Below, piece by piece: positions 37,172 to 45,899 of a stretch of 64,000 nucleotides of DNA (the stretch's first letter is position 1; each line of letters starts with the position of its first letter). A program made the translations under genes and the position numbers. The notes under the pieces were generated by a model that was not told the DNA's origin, ran no database searches, and was given only the letters and a program-made list of their open reading frames with translations. Source of the DNA: Mesorhizobium sp. (GTDB lineage Bacteria; Pseudomonadota; Alphaproteobacteria; Rhizobiales; Rhizobiaceae); the NCBI RefSeq assembly GCF_016793485.1, contig NZ_JAEULZ010000039.1:1-64000 (forward strand), given 5' to 3'.

Positions 37172-38662
37172 ATGAACCGACGCAATTTTCTCACCACCAT
37201 GATGACGGGAGCCGCCGCCTTCGGCGCGGCGACCATTATCCGTCCGTCGAGCGCCTGGTCGCAGGCTTCGGCCGCCGCGCCGCCGCTTAGGCTGGGCATC
37301 GTCAGCCGCACCCTCGAGGTCAACGGCAAGGCGGCGCGCGTCTTCGGGCTGGCGCAGCCAGACGGGACGCAAGGCGTCCGGCTGGACGCCGGCGCCACCT
37401 TCGACGTCGATCTCGTCAACGAAATCAACGAACCGACCATGATCCATTGGCATGGGCTGACGCCACCCTGGCGAATGGACGGCGTGCCCGACAATCCGAT
37501 GCCGCTGATCAAGCCGGCTGAAACCGTGCGCTACGAATTTCCCGTCGGCGCCGGCGGTACTCACTGGATGCATGCCCACACCTTGCAGGAGCAGAACCTT
37601 CTCGCTGCCCCGCTGATCGTCCGGACCGCGGCCGATCGCGAACGCGACGAGCAGGAGGTGGTCATTCTCCTACACGACTTCTCTTTCACCCCGGCCGAGG
37701 AACTGCTCGCGCGCCTCAAGAGCGGCCAGGGGCATGCCGAGCAGGCCGCGCCACCTCCCCAACGCGGAGGCGGTATGGCCGGCATGGACCACTCGGCGAT
37801 GGGAGGCGGCAACATGGGTAACATGTCCATGCCGGGGATGCCGTCGATGCAGATGGGCGGCATGGACCTCAACGACATCGACTACGACGCCTATCTCGCC
37901 AATGACCGCACACTCGATGATCCAGAAGTCGTACGCGTGGAAAACCGCGGTCGCGTCCGCCTGCGCATTATCAACGGCGCGACGGCCACGGCCTTTACCA
38001 TCGACACCGGCGCGGTGCGCGGCACGCTGGTCGCGGTCGATGGTCAGCCCGTCCGGCCGATCGTCGATACGAAGTTCCCGATCAGCATGGGGCAGCGCCT
38101 CGACATCACCCTGGAACTGCCGCGAGGCGAGCGGGCCTTCCCAATCCTTGCGTTGCGAGAGGGCGCCGTCGAACGTACCGGCGTGATCCTCGCAACGACC
38201 GGCGCAACCGTGCAGCGGATCGCGGCGGCTGGCAGCGCTGCCGGGCCAATCGTCGGAAATGGGCTCGAGCGCCGACTTCTAGGGGTCAATCCCCTGGCCG
38301 TGCGCGCTGCCGATCGACGTATCCAGATCACGCTCACCGGGCAGATGCAGAGCTATGTCTGGGGCATGGAAGGTGCGACAAATATGCGTGCCCGCCAAGG
38401 CGAGCGCATCGAGATCGCGATGCGCAACTCGTCAATGATGAGCCACCCGATGCACCTGCACGGCCACCACTTCCAGGTCACCAACGTCAATGGCGCCGCA
38501 ATCGCCGGGGCCGTGCGCGACACGGTGCTGGTGCCGCCCGGCGAAACGCTCACGTTCGTGTTCGACGCCGACAACAGCGGACGATGGCCGTTGCATTGCC
38601 ATCACCTGTATCACATGGCGGCGGGCATGATGGAGTTCGTGGACTATGAGAACCGCACCTAG
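37172..38662 (+). CDS. Multicopper oxidase, Tat-exported
   Basis: A 496-residue periplasmic multicopper oxidase. A twin-arginine signal MNRRNFLTTMM heads the protein. Copper ligands appear as IHWHG, HWMHAHT, HPMHLHGHHF and HCHHLYHMAAGM, giving type 1, 2 and 3 sites. A Met/Gly-rich insert (MAGMDHSAMGGGNMGNMSM, about 200-230) resembles the Met-rich regions of CueO and CopA oxidases and probably binds Cu(I). It likely oxidises Cu(I) or another metal. Oxygen is its co-substrate, so control by an FNR-type box is noteworthy. Confidence 0.95.
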   Translation: MNRRNFLTTMMTGAAAFGAATIIRPSSAWSQASAAAPPLRLGIVSRTLEVNGKAARVFGLAQPDGTQGVRLDAGATFDVDLVNEINEPTMIHWHGLTPPWRMDGVPDNPMPLIKPAETVRYEFPVGAGGTHWMHAHTLQEQNLLAAPLIVRTAADRERDEQEVVILLHDFSFTPAEELLARLKSGQGHAEQAAPPPQRGGGMAGMDHSAMGGGNMGNMSMPGMPSMQMGGMDLNDIDYDAYLANDRTLDDPEVVRVENRGRVRLRIINGATATAFTIDTGAVRGTLVAVDGQPVRPIVDTKFPISMGQRLDITLELPRGERAFPILALREGAVERTGVILATTGATVQRIAAAGSAAGPIVGNGLERRLLGVNPLAVRAADRRIQITLTGQMQSYVWGMEGATNMRARQGERIEIAMRNSSMMSHPMHLHGHHFQVTNVNGAAIAGAVRDTVLVPPGETLTFVFDADNSGRWPLHCHHLYHMAAGMMEFVDYENRT

Positions 38663-38698
38663 CGGCTCTTACAGCCGGATAATTCCTGATCGCTAAGT

Positions 38699-38755
38699 GG
38701 TGTTGACCCGTCGACGCGAGCCAAACAGGCGCTCGATGGTTGCCGGGTCAACACC
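38699..38755. repeat. 12-base inverted repeat upstream of pdxS
   Basis: GGTGTTGACCCG at 38699-38710 and its exact reverse complement CGGGTCAACACC at 38744-38755, separated by 33 bases. The right arm ends 24 bases before the pdxS ATG. It could be an operator pair, an RNA hairpin over the leader, or a relic of an insertion. No T-run follows, so it is a poor terminator. Confidence 0.7.
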
Positions 38756-38779
38756 TTTGGCAACAAGAGGACCAATCCC

Positions 38780-39751
38780 ATGAATGAAGAAAATACCGCG
38801 ATCGACTCTCGCCCGGGCCACGACGACGAACAGAACGCGACGCCGAAAGACGAGGGGAGAAGTCCAACACGTCAGACCGGTACATTCGCTGTCAAAGCTG
38901 GTCTGGCCCAGATGCTCAAGGGCGGCGTTATCATGGATGTGGTGACGCCCGAACAGGCGGCAATCGCCGAAGAAGCTGGCGCCGCCGCGGTGATGGCGCT
39001 TGAACGCGTACCCGCCGACATCCGTAAAGACGGCGGCGTTGCTCGCATGAGCGACCCCGCCATGATCAAAGGCATCATCGCGGCAGTGACGATACCGGTG
39101 ATGGCGAAGGTGCGTATCGGGCATTTCGTCGAAGCGCAGATTCTCGAGGCCCTGGAGATCGACTACATCGACGAGAGCGAGGTGTTGACCCCGGCGGACG
39201 AGGAGCACCACATCGACAAGCACCGTTTCAATGTCCCGTTCGTCTGCGGGTGTCGCGACCTCGGGGAAGCGCTGCGCCGGGTGTCGGAGGGTGCCGCGAT
39301 GTTGCGCACGAAGGGCGAAGCGGGCACCGGCAACGTCGTCGAGGCCGTCCGCCATGCTCGTGCCGTGAGCCGCGACATCCGCCGCCTCACATCGATGAGC
39401 GATGACGAAAGATTTGCATTCGCCAAAGACATCCGCGCGCCAATCGAACTCTTGCGCCAGACGGCTGAGGCCGGTCGCCTTCCGGTCGTGAACTTTGCTG
39501 CCGGAGGGATTGCAACGCCCGCAGACGCTGCGCTGATGATGCAATTGGGCGTCGATGGCGTGTTCGTTGGATCGGGAATCTTCAAGAGCGACAATCCAAG
39601 CAAGCGCGCGAAGGCAATCGTGCAGGCAGTAACGCACTACAATGATCCCAAGGCGCTTGCCGAAATAAGCGAAGACCTCGGACCGGCCATGGTGGGAATC
39701 GGGATGGAAACGCTCGCCGATACGGAAAGAATGGCCTCACGAGGCTGGTAG
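38780..39751 (+). CDS. pdxS: Pyridoxal 5'-phosphate synthase lyase subunit PdxS
   Basis: Makes PLP from ribose 5-phosphate, glyceraldehyde 3-phosphate and ammonia delivered by PdxT. 323 residues. [47 protein letters not shown] and [17 protein letters not shown] are PdxS signatures and include the two catalytic lysine regions. An N-terminal extension of about 33 hydrophilic residues is longer than usual. Alphaproteobacteria normally use the PdxA/PdxJ route, so this pair is probably acquired. pdxT follows three bases downstream. Confidence 0.96.
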   Translation: MNEENTAIDSRPGHDDEQNATPKDEGRSPTRQTGTFAVKAGLAQMLKGGVIMDVVTPEQAAIAEEAGAAAVMALERVPADIRKDGGVARMSDPAMIKGIIAAVTIPVMAKVRIGHFVEAQILEALEIDYIDESEVLTPADEEHHIDKHRFNVPFVCGCRDLGEALRRVSEGAAMLRTKGEAGTGNVVEAVRHARAVSRDIRRLTSMSDDERFAFAKDIRAPIELLRQTAEAGRLPVVNFAAGGIATPADAALMMQLGVDGVFVGSGIFKSDNPSKRAKAIVQAVTHYNDPKALAEISEDLGPAMVGIGMETLADTERMASRGW

Positions 39752-39754
39752 CTC

Positions 39755-40378
39755 ATGGTCCGCGCAACAGTTCCGACGATCGGCATCCTGGCGCTGCAAG
39801 GTGGGTATTCCGAGCATGTCGCGAGTTTCCGGCGAATTGGCGTGGCAGGACGACAAGTTCGCAGCCCGAAAGACCTCGACGGGCTCCATGGCCTTGTACT
39901 GCCCGGCGGCGAAAGCACCGCAATCGGCCTTCTGGCCGAGAGCTCAGGTCTGATCGGCCCGCTTCGCTCCTGGCGCGAAGCGGGCCGGCCTGTCTGGGGC
40001 ACCTGCGCCGGAATGATCATGCTCGCCGATCAGGTCTTGGGACAAAAGGAAGGCGGGCAGAGCCTGATAGGCGGCCTCGACATCACGGTGAGCCGCAATC
40101 ATTTCGGTGGTCAGCTCCATAGCTTCGAGGCAGCGATCTATTCGCCTTTGGTCAACGCGGCATCTGCTCGAGGCGTCTTCATTCGCGCTCCAGCCATCAT
40201 TGAAGTGGGAGAGCGTGCCGAGCCGGTCGCAACGCTTGCCGATGGCACATGTGTAGGCGTGCGACAGGGGTTCCTGCTCGCAACCGCTTTCCATCCCGAA
40301 CTCACGGCCGACGATCGCTGGCATAGGATTTTTCTCGACATGGTTCTCCGGTCAACGTCGTCTGGTCGTCAAAGCTGA
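39755..40378 (+). CDS. pdxT: Pyridoxal 5'-phosphate synthase glutaminase subunit PdxT
   Basis: Glutaminase that supplies ammonia to PdxS. 207 residues. It shows IGILALQGGYSEHV, GGESTAIGLL, the nucleophile region WGTCAGMIMLAD and the FHPEL His-Glu pair near the C-terminus. The PdxS/PdxT complex is 12:12 in known species. It ends the two-gene operon, and no terminator is obvious. Confidence 0.96.
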   Translation: MVRATVPTIGILALQGGYSEHVASFRRIGVAGRQVRSPKDLDGLHGLVLPGGESTAIGLLAESSGLIGPLRSWREAGRPVWGTCAGMIMLADQVLGQKEGGQSLIGGLDITVSRNHFGGQLHSFEAAIYSPLVNAASARGVFIRAPAIIEVGERAEPVATLADGTCVGVRQGFLLATAFHPELTADDRWHRIFLDMVLRSTSSGRQS

Positions 40379-40857
40379 TCCGACCACGATACCTCGGCGC
40401 ACCGTGTTCATGAATGTGACGCTTGTTGCCACCGACAGCGCGTGCGCGGACGAAGTACTGGGAAGCACCGCCCCGCCAATGCCTGCAAAGTCGACGGCGT
40501 TTGAGAGCGCTTGCCGGTCTGGCACAATCAAGGGGCATCACTACGGCAACAGATTACAGTCATGTCAACGTGCACATCACGCCCTATCCTTCACTCCACT
40601 TGCATACGGAATATCGCTCTTACCGCCATCACTTTCCGGTGACCTCACTCAAACCATCGCCCCTGCACCCGCGTTCCGCGATACAGTCTCCGTATCGATC
40701 CCGGGTAACTCATGAGTCGCGCTTCGACGCGCACAATCCAAGTCGATGGGCCTTTTGAACGCCACCATCTCTCTCACTTCCGGCTAACTTGATGACCAAG
40801 GTCGGCGAATGTTCGCATGCATAGCGCCAACACTAGATGCCCTACCCGGAGAGACTC
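40379..40857. other. 479-base stretch without a supported gene
   Basis: Short open frames on both strands here show no family signature, no convincing ribosome sites and mixed codon use. The base composition looks lower in GC than the flanks. It may be a relic or a leader region for the small secreted protein that follows. I see no operator or repeat that I can support. Confidence 0.4.
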
Positions 40858-41097
40858 GTGACTAGGACAATGATCTTTGTCGCAGTGATCGCTTTAAGCG
40901 GCCCGGCTCTAGCAACCGAATGTCCCGCGCTGTGGCAACAGATTTCCGGTCAGATGAATGGCGGACACGCGGCTCTGTCGGACGGCGACAAAGCCAAGTT
41001 GAGTGCGCTTCGGCAACAGGGGGAAGAATTCCATCACGCGGGGAATCATCCCAAAGCCATTGAGGCGCTCAAGCAAGCTTTAGCGTTGCTGGGGTGA
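40858..41097 (+). CDS. Small secreted protein of unknown function
   Basis: A 79-residue product from GTG 40858, chosen because GGAGAG lies five bases upstream. An ATG at 40837 would add seven residues. A signal peptide (about residues 1-18, ending ALA-TEC) precedes a short helical domain with CPALWQQISGQMNGG and HHAGNHPKAIEALKQALALL, the latter like one TPR-type hairpin. One Cys remains in the mature form. No family is recognised. Confidence 0.6.
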   Translation: MTRTMIFVAVIALSGPALATECPALWQQISGQMNGGHAALSDGDKAKLSALRQQGEEFHHAGNHPKAIEALKQALALLG

Positions 41098-41164
41098 TTG
41101 TCCGAGGGCAGATCGATCACCGCCATGTTGAAGTGTCCAAAATGAATACCCAACACGCCAGGTC

Positions 41165-41512
41165 ATGCAGGTGATCAGGGTTTTGCCCGCCCTCCTGATA
41201 GCTCTGGCCCTGCTACTGGTCGGCGTTCTCTCCGCTGCTACCACACAAGCAAGCGATCAGACGACCGGCGACCTGGCGCCATTGATCGTCTCTGGGCAAC
41301 AGATCTTGCACTGCCCCTCTTCTGCGCCCTGCAACGCCGCAATGCGACTGTGTATGCCGACATGCATCGGCTCGGCGGCGACCTTATCCGCTGCCGGATT
41401 CGCCATCGGAGGTGCGGGCTTGCCGCCCGTTCGCTGGGCAGCAGCACAGCGCCTTTCGGCAACCTCCACGGGCCCCGATCCCCATCCTCCGAAGACCCCC
41501 ATCCTGGGCTGA
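41165..41512 (+). CDS. Small exported Cys-rich protein with Pro-rich C-terminus (candidate sensor uORF 3)
   Basis: A 115-residue product with a signal segment (about residues 5-22), a Cys set CPSSAPCNAAMRLCMPTC (about 50-67), a glycine/alanine hydrophobic stretch and a C-terminus ending TGPDPHPPKTPILG. It shares the layout of the small genes at 36695 and 61741. The next supported same-strand gene, a DsbA-like protein, begins 464 bases later, so the link is looser than in the other cases. It could be a heavy-metal or thiol-responsive peptide. Confidence 0.5.
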   Translation: MQVIRVLPALLIALALLLVGVLSAATTQASDQTTGDLAPLIVSGQQILHCPSSAPCNAAMRLCMPTCIGSAATLSAAGFAIGGAGLPPVRWAAAQRLSATSTGPDPHPPKTPILG

Positions 41513-41976
41513 AGTGCGGGCGCTCCGGCGCGCCGCGACCGTTGACGCGAACGTAAGCAGCGCGTTGCCCCCAAACGCTCGAGGATGGAATCATGAGACT
41601 CCCTGCGGCCAGCAGCAGCCGACCACGCTCCCGCACTGTCGGACGCCCTGACGCGCGAGCCTTCTCGACACTAAGGGCGCACGGTCGTTTCGCAGACGGT
41701 GCAGATAACGCCGCCATGTCTGCGGTGCAGCCCGCCAAGAACAAGGCGCTGCTGATTCCGCTCCAGGCCAAACAACGAGTGCCTTGCCGGGGGACACGGC
41801 CGCTCTCAACCCTCTTCAAACGAAGCTTCGTGGCGCTCGGTCAGAACCGAAAAGGCGCCTCCACTGGATTCCGAGAGCGTCGGGCGAACAAGTGATGTTC
41901 ATGAGATCAGCAACAAGACCGACGCGATACTGCCGGTGACAATGTTGGTACATGCCGAGGATCATGAGGTGTGATG
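41513..41976. other. 464-base stretch before the DsbA-like gene, coding status unclear
   Basis: A plus-strand frame at 41593-41895 has a plausible GAGGATGG before its ATG, but its Arg/Ser-rich product has no recognisable features. A minus-strand frame at 41238-41819 starts with a lipoprotein-like run, but it covers the small exported-peptide gene and looks accidental. I treat the stretch as noncoding or degraded. Confidence 0.4.
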
Positions 41977-42762
41977 ATGAAGTCCCTTCGGGCCCTGCTA
42001 AATACGCGGCGCTTAATCGTTGGCGCCTTCGCGCTGTCGGTAGTGGCGGCAATCGCCTCCGTCGTTGCGGTGCTCTTGGCCATCGGCTCCACTGGCGACT
42101 TCAACTCCCGATCGTCAACCAGTCTGGACGCCCAACTCCGCGGCTATCTTCTCGCCAACCCCGAGGTGTTGATCGACTCGGTTCAGGGTTTTGAAAGTCG
42201 ACAGGCCGCTGCGCAAGAAAACGAGCTGTCGACCTTCATTGTCGACAATGCGGATGAAATCTTTCGCAGCGAGACTTCGCCATTTACCGGCAATGCCGAT
42301 GGCGACGTGACGATCGTGGAGTTTTTCGACTACAACTGCCCCTACTGCCGCAAGGCGTTGCCGCTTCTTGATGAAGCCGCCGCCAGTGACAAAAACCTTC
42401 GCATTGTCTTCAAGGAGTGGCCGATCCTGGGGCCAGGCTCAGAAGAAGCAGCACGGATCGCACTCGCAGCCCAAGTCCAAGGCAAGTACGAACCGTTGCA
42501 CAAGGCTCTGATGGGCTACTCGGGAAGGGTAGACGGAGCGGTGGCTCTCGAGGTCGCAGCCGATCTCGGGCTGGACATCGACCGCCTGAAGGCCATTGCG
42601 GCCTCCCCTGAGGTTGCCAAAGAAATCGAACAGAACATGAGGATGGCCGGAGAACTCCGAATAAATGGCACGCCAAGCTTTGTGATTGGCGAAGAAATCA
42701 TTCGTGGCCTGATCGACTTTGATACCCTGCAACAATCGATCGCCAAAGCACGATCAAGGTAG
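41977..42762 (+). CDS. DsbA-family thiol:disulfide oxidoreductase
   Basis: A 261-residue membrane-anchored or exported thioredoxin-fold protein. A hydrophobic segment covers about residues 14-37, then an N-terminal helical part typical of ScsC/Com1-like proteins. The active site is EFFDYNCPYCRKALP, and the cis-proline loop is INGTPSFVIG. It likely oxidises or isomerises disulfides in the periplasm. Of three tandem possible starts (GTG 41971, ATG 41974, ATG 41977) the last sits six bases after GAGGT. The partner CcdA follows ten bases downstream. Confidence 0.9.
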   Translation: MKSLRALLNTRRLIVGAFALSVVAAIASVVAVLLAIGSTGDFNSRSSTSLDAQLRGYLLANPEVLIDSVQGFESRQAAAQENELSTFIVDNADEIFRSETSPFTGNADGDVTIVEFFDYNCPYCRKALPLLDEAAASDKNLRIVFKEWPILGPGSEEAARIALAAQVQGKYEPLHKALMGYSGRVDGAVALEVAADLGLDIDRLKAIAASPEVAKEIEQNMRMAGELRINGTPSFVIGEEIIRGLIDFDTLQQSIAKARSR

Positions 42763-42772
42763 GAGGGCGGTA

Positions 42773-43513
42773 GTGCTAGAAATTTCCGGAGTGGGCGCAG
42801 TAACCGCTCTGGTGGCGGGCGCGATTTCTTTTCTCTCACCCTGTGTGCTGCCGCTTGTGCCCGGCTACCTCGCCTATATCGCCGGCAACACGAACGAGTC
42901 CAGCACTCGCTCAATCCGCATCACGACCTCGCCGAGGACATTGATGCTCGCGCTTTGCTTCGTGCTCGGGTTCTCGACGGTATTCATTGCCCTCGGCGCG
43001 AGCGCCAGCGGGATCAGCCATCTGCTTCTGGCTTACCGATACGAGGCAAATCTTGTCGGCGGCGCGGTCATAATCCTGTTCGGCATCTTCATGACGGAGC
43101 TCATCCCGATACCATGGCTCAGTCGTGAGCACCGGCTCCACGCATTGGTGAAGGGAGGTCGCCCGTCAGCTGCCTATACCCTTGGACTTGCCTTCGGTTT
43201 CGGCTGGACGCCGTGCATCGGTCCAGTGCTCGGCACGATCCTCACGGTGAGCGCGCTCTCAGCAACCATCTCCAGCGGGCTCGTCCTTCTCGGTCTCTAC
43301 TCTATTGGTCTTGGTGTACCCTTCCTAGCCGCTGCCCTGTTCACTACGCAGCTGACGACGATTCTGAGGCCGATGCGCAGGGCTGGCCGGATCCTTCAGA
43401 CTGTGGCCGGCGTAGCGATGATTGCGATGGGGGGCGCGATGATGACGGGAAGGATTTCCGACTTTTCATTCTGGCTCCTCGACCGCTTTCCAGCCTTTGG
43501 CGCGATGGGGTAA
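42773..43513 (+). CDS. ccdA: CcdA/DsbD-type transmembrane thiol reductase
   Basis: A 246-residue membrane protein with six helices and the two conserved Cys: AISFLSPCVLPLVPGYLAYI in helix 1 and GFGWTPCIGPVLGTIL in helix 4. It carries electrons from cytosolic thioredoxin to periplasmic thiol proteins, here presumably the DsbA-like neighbour. The start is GTG 42773 with AGGAGGG five bases upstream, which overrides an in-frame frame opening inside the previous gene. Confidence 0.93.
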   Translation: MLEISGVGAVTALVAGAISFLSPCVLPLVPGYLAYIAGNTNESSTRSIRITTSPRTLMLALCFVLGFSTVFIALGASASGISHLLLAYRYEANLVGGAVIILFGIFMTELIPIPWLSREHRLHALVKGGRPSAAYTLGLAFGFGWTPCIGPVLGTILTVSALSATISSGLVLLGLYSIGLGVPFLAAALFTTQLTTILRPMRRAGRILQTVAGVAMIAMGGAMMTGRISDFSFWLLDRFPAFGAMG

Positions 43514-43643
43514 TCGGTTCCATGCCCGCCTAGGCGTTCCCCACCGCGCGCTCGTCCGGACACTCGTTTCCAACTTGCCGTTTGGGTCACGCGCAATCGG
43601 CAGCCGGCGTCACCCAAAATGCGAGAATTTCCCGCTGCCGTCA

Positions 43644-44507
43644 TTATCGAATAGCAGCGTATAGAACGCCGAGGAGTATTGGTTGATGCAGGAGATAGAT
43701 CGCTAGGCTCTTGCGTCCGGTCCACTGCAAAGCCTTTGCGAACCGTCCCGAGAAGTGCTGCTGTGACAGCCGCGCGTATATCTGGGATCTGAGCGCCCAC
43801 CGGGCGCCTCCTACGCCCAACAACGTCAGTGAAAACCATGGAAGAATCGGCACGAAGTCGACGCTCGCCGGAGGGTTCGCAGCAAGTCCGATCCACGCGA
43901 CAAATCGCGCATCGTAGGCGTCGGATGCAAGTAGGGTCGGCAAAAATGGGAGCAACGCCGCCACAGCAAATACAACGGCTATCGGCGCCACTATGAACGG
44001 CAGCGACAGAACGCTCACGGCAACGATGGCGTGCAAGATACCGAAATACACGAACTGTTCAGGAAACAGCGCGTAGGTCGCGCCTGACACAAGCGCGGCA
44101 GCGCCCCCTATAACGGTGAGACGCCAAAGATAATCCTTCCACTTTAGTCCCCTGTCGTAGGCGAGCACCAATCCCACGCCGACAAGCACAAGAAATGTTC
44201 CTGCCACAACGCGGGCGAAAATAACCCACGCAAGGTTGCTCGTAACGTCGACGGAACTTATGCCGAAAAAATAGAGATCCCATCCAATGTGGTAGATCAC
44301 CATTCCCACGATCCCCGCTCCGCGAGCTAGGTCGACCATCTCCACGCGTGGTGACGCAGGTGGTCGCGCAGACTGTATACCGCCAGCGTCTCGCTCAAAC
44401 CGCGCGAGCTTACCCTTCAAATCGAGCTCGAATTTCTCAATATGTGCCGCTACCAGCTTGGCAAACAAAGCAGCCGCCCCGAGGACTGCAGTTCCACGGT
44501 CTTGCAT
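43644..44507 (-). CDS. DUF1624 membrane protein (heparan-alpha-glucosaminide acetyltransferase-like)
   Basis: A 287-residue polytopic protein. MVDLARGAGIVGMVIYHIGWDL (in two parts) starts the DUF1624 domain at about residue 57, followed by about seven membrane helices and LQWTGRKSLAIYLLHQPI near the end. Such proteins are acyltransferase-like, but the substrate in bacteria is unknown. The ATG at 44507 is supported by AGGGAG nine bases upstream. A small exported-peptide gene precedes it by 57 bases on the same strand. Confidence 0.86.
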   Translation of the reverse strand: MQDRGTAVLGAAALFAKLVAAHIEKFELDLKGKLARFERDAGGIQSARPPASPRVEMVDLARGAGIVGMVIYHIGWDLYFFGISSVDVTSNLAWVIFARVVAGTFLVLVGVGLVLAYDRGLKWKDYLWRLTVIGGAAALVSGATYALFPEQFVYFGILHAIVAVSVLSLPFIVAPIAVVFAVAALLPFLPTLLASDAYDARFVAWIGLAANPPASVDFVPILPWFSLTLLGVGGARWALRSQIYARLSQQHFSGRFAKALQWTGRKSLAIYLLHQPILLGVLYAAIR

Positions 44508-44564
44508 TGGTAGTCTCCCTTGCGCCGTAGTCGAATGTCGCCCGTCGGGCGACGCCTAAAGCGT

Positions 44565-44921
44565 TTAGGAGAGAAGGATGGGCGGTCGGATCAGCGGTGG
44601 TGCGCGTTCGGAGATGGGCATCCCCTCACTTCCACCGCGGGGATTGGAACTTGGTCGATTGTTCGCGATGACCGATGGGCGGTCAGTAAGTGCAGCCGCG
44701 CCGCAGTGCGGGCCATTGGCACCATTCACGATCGACGCACATCGCGTTGCGTCGAGTTCCACCGATCCCACAGACAAATTTGCTAAGTCGTATAGAACTT
44801 CACTTTGACCAACGCTCAGAACCTCGCGCCCCGACGTCGAAGACGAATGCTCTGATTGAAACAGCGACAGACCCAAACCCGAGCCAAGCACAAAAACTAA
44901 GATCAGGACGATCCATCGCAT
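44565..44921 (-). CDS. Small exported protein with RAPP-containing C-terminus (candidate sensor uORF 4)
   Basis: A 118-residue product with an N-terminal signal (MRWIVLILVFVLGSGLGLSL), two Cys spaced widely (RCASIV and PHCGAA, about residues 63-77) and a C-terminus ending ISERAPPLIRPPILLS. The RAPP tetrapeptide is known from ribosome-arresting nascent chains, and here it lies 12 residues before the end. The gene ends 57 bases before the DUF1624 start. An upstream start at 45008 would add 29 residues and is less likely. A plain secreted peptide remains possible. Confidence 0.6.
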   Translation of the reverse strand: MRWIVLILVFVLGSGLGLSLFQSEHSSSTSGREVLSVGQSEVLYDLANLSVGSVELDATRCASIVNGANGPHCGAAALTDRPSVIANNRPSSNPRGGSEGMPISERAPPLIRPPILLS

Positions 44922-45010
44922 CGGCCGAAGATACGTCAGAGACGCGGCGATGAAGAAAGGCCGCTTCTCACAAATCCGTGAAACGACGACGAAATCCAGG
45001 AGAAGCAAGC

Positions 45011-45619
45011 GTGAACTTCAAGCTGCAAGGCGTATCGCTGAATGAGAAGACGTTTCAGGGTCGCACGGCTCTTGAAGTCACTATGCCCTCGTCAGCGACC
45101 CAGGACCCGGCCAAAGAGACGCTCACCGACCGTGACTACATGGCCTGGCTCCCGCGCGACTTCGGCGACGGCATCATCAAAGTCGACGTGGCGAGTGTGT
45201 TGACGCCCGACGCGCCCGGCTACGCCCGCGGCTTCATCGGCATAGCGTTCCGCATTGATGCCCAGAACAGGTTCGAGAGCATCTACCTGCGGCCAGCCAA
45301 CAGCCGGGTGGAGGATCAGGTCAGGCGCAACCACACGATTCAGTACGTGGCCTATCCCGACTTTCCTTTTCCGCTTTTGCGCCGCGATGCGCCCGAGAAG
45401 TACGAAACCTATGCCGACATCGGTCTCGGAGAGTGGATCGGCATGCGGATCGAGGTCAAAGGAACAACCGCCAGGCTATTTCTGAACGACGGGCCAAACC
45501 CTGCATTCATCGTGTGCGACTTGAAGCTTGGCGCCGACCAGCGCGGCGGCATCGGTCTATGGATCGAAGCGGGCACCGTTGGGTATTTTGCCGACCTGCA
45601 GGTGCTCCCGTCGCCCTGA
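45011..45619 (+). CDS. Concanavalin A-like/LamG-fold protein, DUF1080-like
   Basis: A 202-residue cytosolic beta-sandwich candidate. DFGDGIIKVDVAS, ARGFIGIAFRIDAQNRFESIYLR, GEWIGMRIEVKGTTARLFLN and GGIGLWIEAGTVGYFADLQV follow the strand pattern of DUF1080/LamG domains. No signal peptide is present. GTG 45011 follows AGGAGA by seven bases and is preferred over an ATG at 44978. It is divergent from the small exported-peptide gene by 89 bases. A sugar ligand or hydrolase role is possible but unproven. Confidence 0.65.
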   Translation: MNFKLQGVSLNEKTFQGRTALEVTMPSSATQDPAKETLTDRDYMAWLPRDFGDGIIKVDVASVLTPDAPGYARGFIGIAFRIDAQNRFESIYLRPANSRVEDQVRRNHTIQYVAYPDFPFPLLRRDAPEKYETYADIGLGEWIGMRIEVKGTTARLFLNDGPNPAFIVCDLKLGADQRGGIGLWIEAGTVGYFADLQVLPSP

Positions 45620-45716
45620 CAGTCCTCAAGCAGGGCCTTCTCCAAGTCCTGCGGTGTTCTCACGAGTTGGCGTGTGCATCGCCATCGCGGCGCGCACCCG
45701 CCGTCCGCACCGGTCC

Positions 45717-45730
45717 TTAACCTAGATCGA
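45717..45730. promoter_or_regulatory. Degenerate FNR/FixK-like box before the universal stress gene
   Basis: TTAAC-ctag-ATCGA has one mismatch from the window's box pattern. It lies in the 280-base gap 45620-45899 and ends 169 bases before the stress protein ATG. No gene is seen in this gap. Confidence 0.35.
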
Positions 45731-45899
45731 AGATGTGGCCGTCGATCCCACATAGTGAGGTCTGTAAAGGGGCAGGTTCCTGACACGCCGCGATGCGACA
45801 GCGCGTGTGGCGTCGTGGTGAGAGCCCGAAGCGAAGCCAAAGCTCTCCGGCCTCAGCCGGTCGATCAGAGTTCGCGCTAACCCAGCGGGAGTCGTCACG

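Noticed and set aside
41238-41819. Minus-strand frame with a lipoprotein-like start
   Set aside because: Only the first 35 residues look signal-like. The rest is Arg/Ser-rich and overlaps the small exported-peptide gene, so it is probably accidental.
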